Positions 5,965-6,441 of a stretch of 6,441 nt of DNA are shown here, in pieces (position 1 is the first letter of the stretch; every line of letters starts with the position of its first letter). The stretch lies in contig JAUVBO010000174.1 in NCBI GenBank assembly GCA_030591195.1, positions 1 through 6,441 on the forward strand, in the 5' to 3' direction. Below the pieces are notes generated by a model, which did not search any database, was not told the DNA's origin, and saw only the letters and a list, made by a program, of their open reading frames with translations. Position numbers and translations under genes: made by a program. This stretch comes from Pseudomonadota bacterium (GTDB lineage: Bacteria > Myxococcota > Polyangia > GCA-2747355 > JACKDQ01).

Positions 5965-5985
5965 TCGAGCAGGCTCGGCAGTTTT

Positions 5986-5993
5986 GGGGGGGG
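5986..5993 (+). repeat. G8 homopolymer in the kinase-gene leader
   Basis: Eight consecutive G residues, directly after TTTT, lie 4 nt before the TTG start at 5998. The tract is the only purine-rich candidate for a ribosome binding site here. It is also a site where length slippage or a sequencing length error could occur. It lies upstream of the proposed start, so a length change would not alter the kinase reading frame but would alter spacing. Confidence 0.5.
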
Positions 5994-5997
5994 CGCC

Positions 5998-6441
5998 TTG
6001 CAAGCGGCGGCGGTCAGGTTCGGCAAGTTCCAGCTCCTCGAGGAGCTCGGTCGGGGCAACATCGCCACGGTTCACCGTGCGATGCTCCACGGGGTCGGAG
6101 GATTCCAGCGGCAGATCGCGATCAAGCGGATCTTGCCGGCGCTCGCCACCGAGCAGCACTTCGTTCGGGCCTTCGTCGACCAGGCCAAGCAGCTCGCGCT
6201 GCTCGACCACACCAACATCGTCAAGACCTATGACTTCGGTCGGGTTGACGATCGCTACTTCCTCGCGATGGAGTACGTCGATGGGCGCGCGCTTGACGGC
6301 CTCCAGCCTCGCGAGTTGTCGGTGGAGGAGGCGGCCCATGCGGTGCAACAGGTCTGCGCCGGGCTACAGCACGCCCACGAACGAGGGCTGGTGCATGGCG
6401 ACCTCGATCCCCGCAACGTGGTGCGCTGTGCCGATGGTGCG
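5998..6441 (+). CDS. Hanks-type Ser/Thr protein kinase, atypical, 3' truncated by window edge
   Basis: The first 148 codons of a eukaryotic-like protein kinase are present. The kinase domain starts almost at the N-terminus: FGKFQLLEELGRGNIATVHRA (8-28) contains the glycine-rich loop, and QIAIKRIL (39-46) has the beta3 ATP-binding Lys at 43. HTNIVKTYDFGRVDDRYFLAMEYVDG (71-96) matches the hinge region common in myxobacterial kinases. The catalytic loop LVHGDLDPRN (131-140) keeps the catalytic Asp 135 and Asn 140. Three positions are unusual: Gln 62 in place of the helix-C Glu, Gly 134 in place of the HRD Arg, and Asp 137 in place of the usual Lys (or Ser). Activity may therefore be weak or absent. 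DFG, the activation loop and any C-terminal sensor lie outside the window. TTG at 5998 is the only in-frame start after the TGA at 5962 that keeps the glycine loop; the first in-frame ATG (6082) would remove it. It lies 33 nt after the glycosyltransferase stop, probably in the same operon. Confidence 0.82.
   Translation, partial: MQAAAVRFGKFQLLEELGRGNIATVHRAMLHGVGGFQRQIAIKRILPALATEQHFVRAFVDQAKQLALLDHTNIVKTYDFGRVDDRYFLAMEYVDGRALDGLQPRELSVEEAAHAVQQVCAGLQHAHERGLVHGDLDPRNVVRCADGA

Noticed and set aside
5965..5997. Terminator between the glycosyltransferase and kinase genes
   Set aside because: No stem-loop with a T-run is visible in the 33-nt gap; the TTTT precedes the G tract rather than following a hairpin.

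Overview
The window is G+C-rich (roughly two thirds by eye) and densely coded, with almost no intergenic space. It holds six genes plus a seventh cut by the right edge. The gene set combines anaerobic benzoyl-CoA ring degradation, a Hanks-type Ser/Thr kinase of the kind expanded in myxobacteria, and a divergent MiaA. This suggests a high-GC bacterium of the former Deltaproteobacteria or Myxococcota sphere, or a neighbouring uncultured lineage. That placement is an inference from gene content and composition. No rRNA or other taxonomic marker is present.

Left block (1-2532, + strand): two crotonase-superfamily genes lie 15 nt apart. The first is oah (also called bamA), the 6-oxocyclohex-1-ene-1-carbonyl-CoA ring-opening hydrolase. 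The second is dch (bamR), the cyclohexa-1,5-diene-1-carbonyl-CoA hydratase. They encode the third and first steps of the modified beta-oxidation that follows benzoyl-CoA reduction. The middle enzyme (had) and the reductase are not in the window and may lie to the left. A LOG/TIGR00730-family nucleotide phosphoribohydrolase gene follows dch after 5 nt and looks co-transcribed.

Middle (2525-3601, - strand): a 358-residue protein with degenerate beta-propeller (WD40/YVTN-like) character, of unknown function. Its stop overlaps the LOG stop by 8 nt. It is transcribed away from the right block, and a plausible sigma70-type promoter lies in the short divergent spacer.

Right block (about 3674-6441, + strand): a divergent MiaA-type tRNA/adenylate prenyltransferase, a family-2-like GT-A glycosyltransferase overlapping it by 4 nt (GTGA), and 33 nt later the 5' part of an atypical Ser/Thr protein kinase starting at TTG. 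The tight spacing suggests one transcription unit.

The point most worth following is the MiaA-like gene. It departs from the standard family at several conserved places, is translationally coupled to a soluble glycosyltransferase, and lies about 1.1 kb from a LOG homologue. Prenyltransferase plus LOG is the minimal cytokinin-making pair, so a prenyl-adenine metabolite route is possible. A tRNA-modification role for the MiaA-like protein remains the simpler reading. No CRISPR array, tRNA, rRNA, insertion sequence or integration site was seen.
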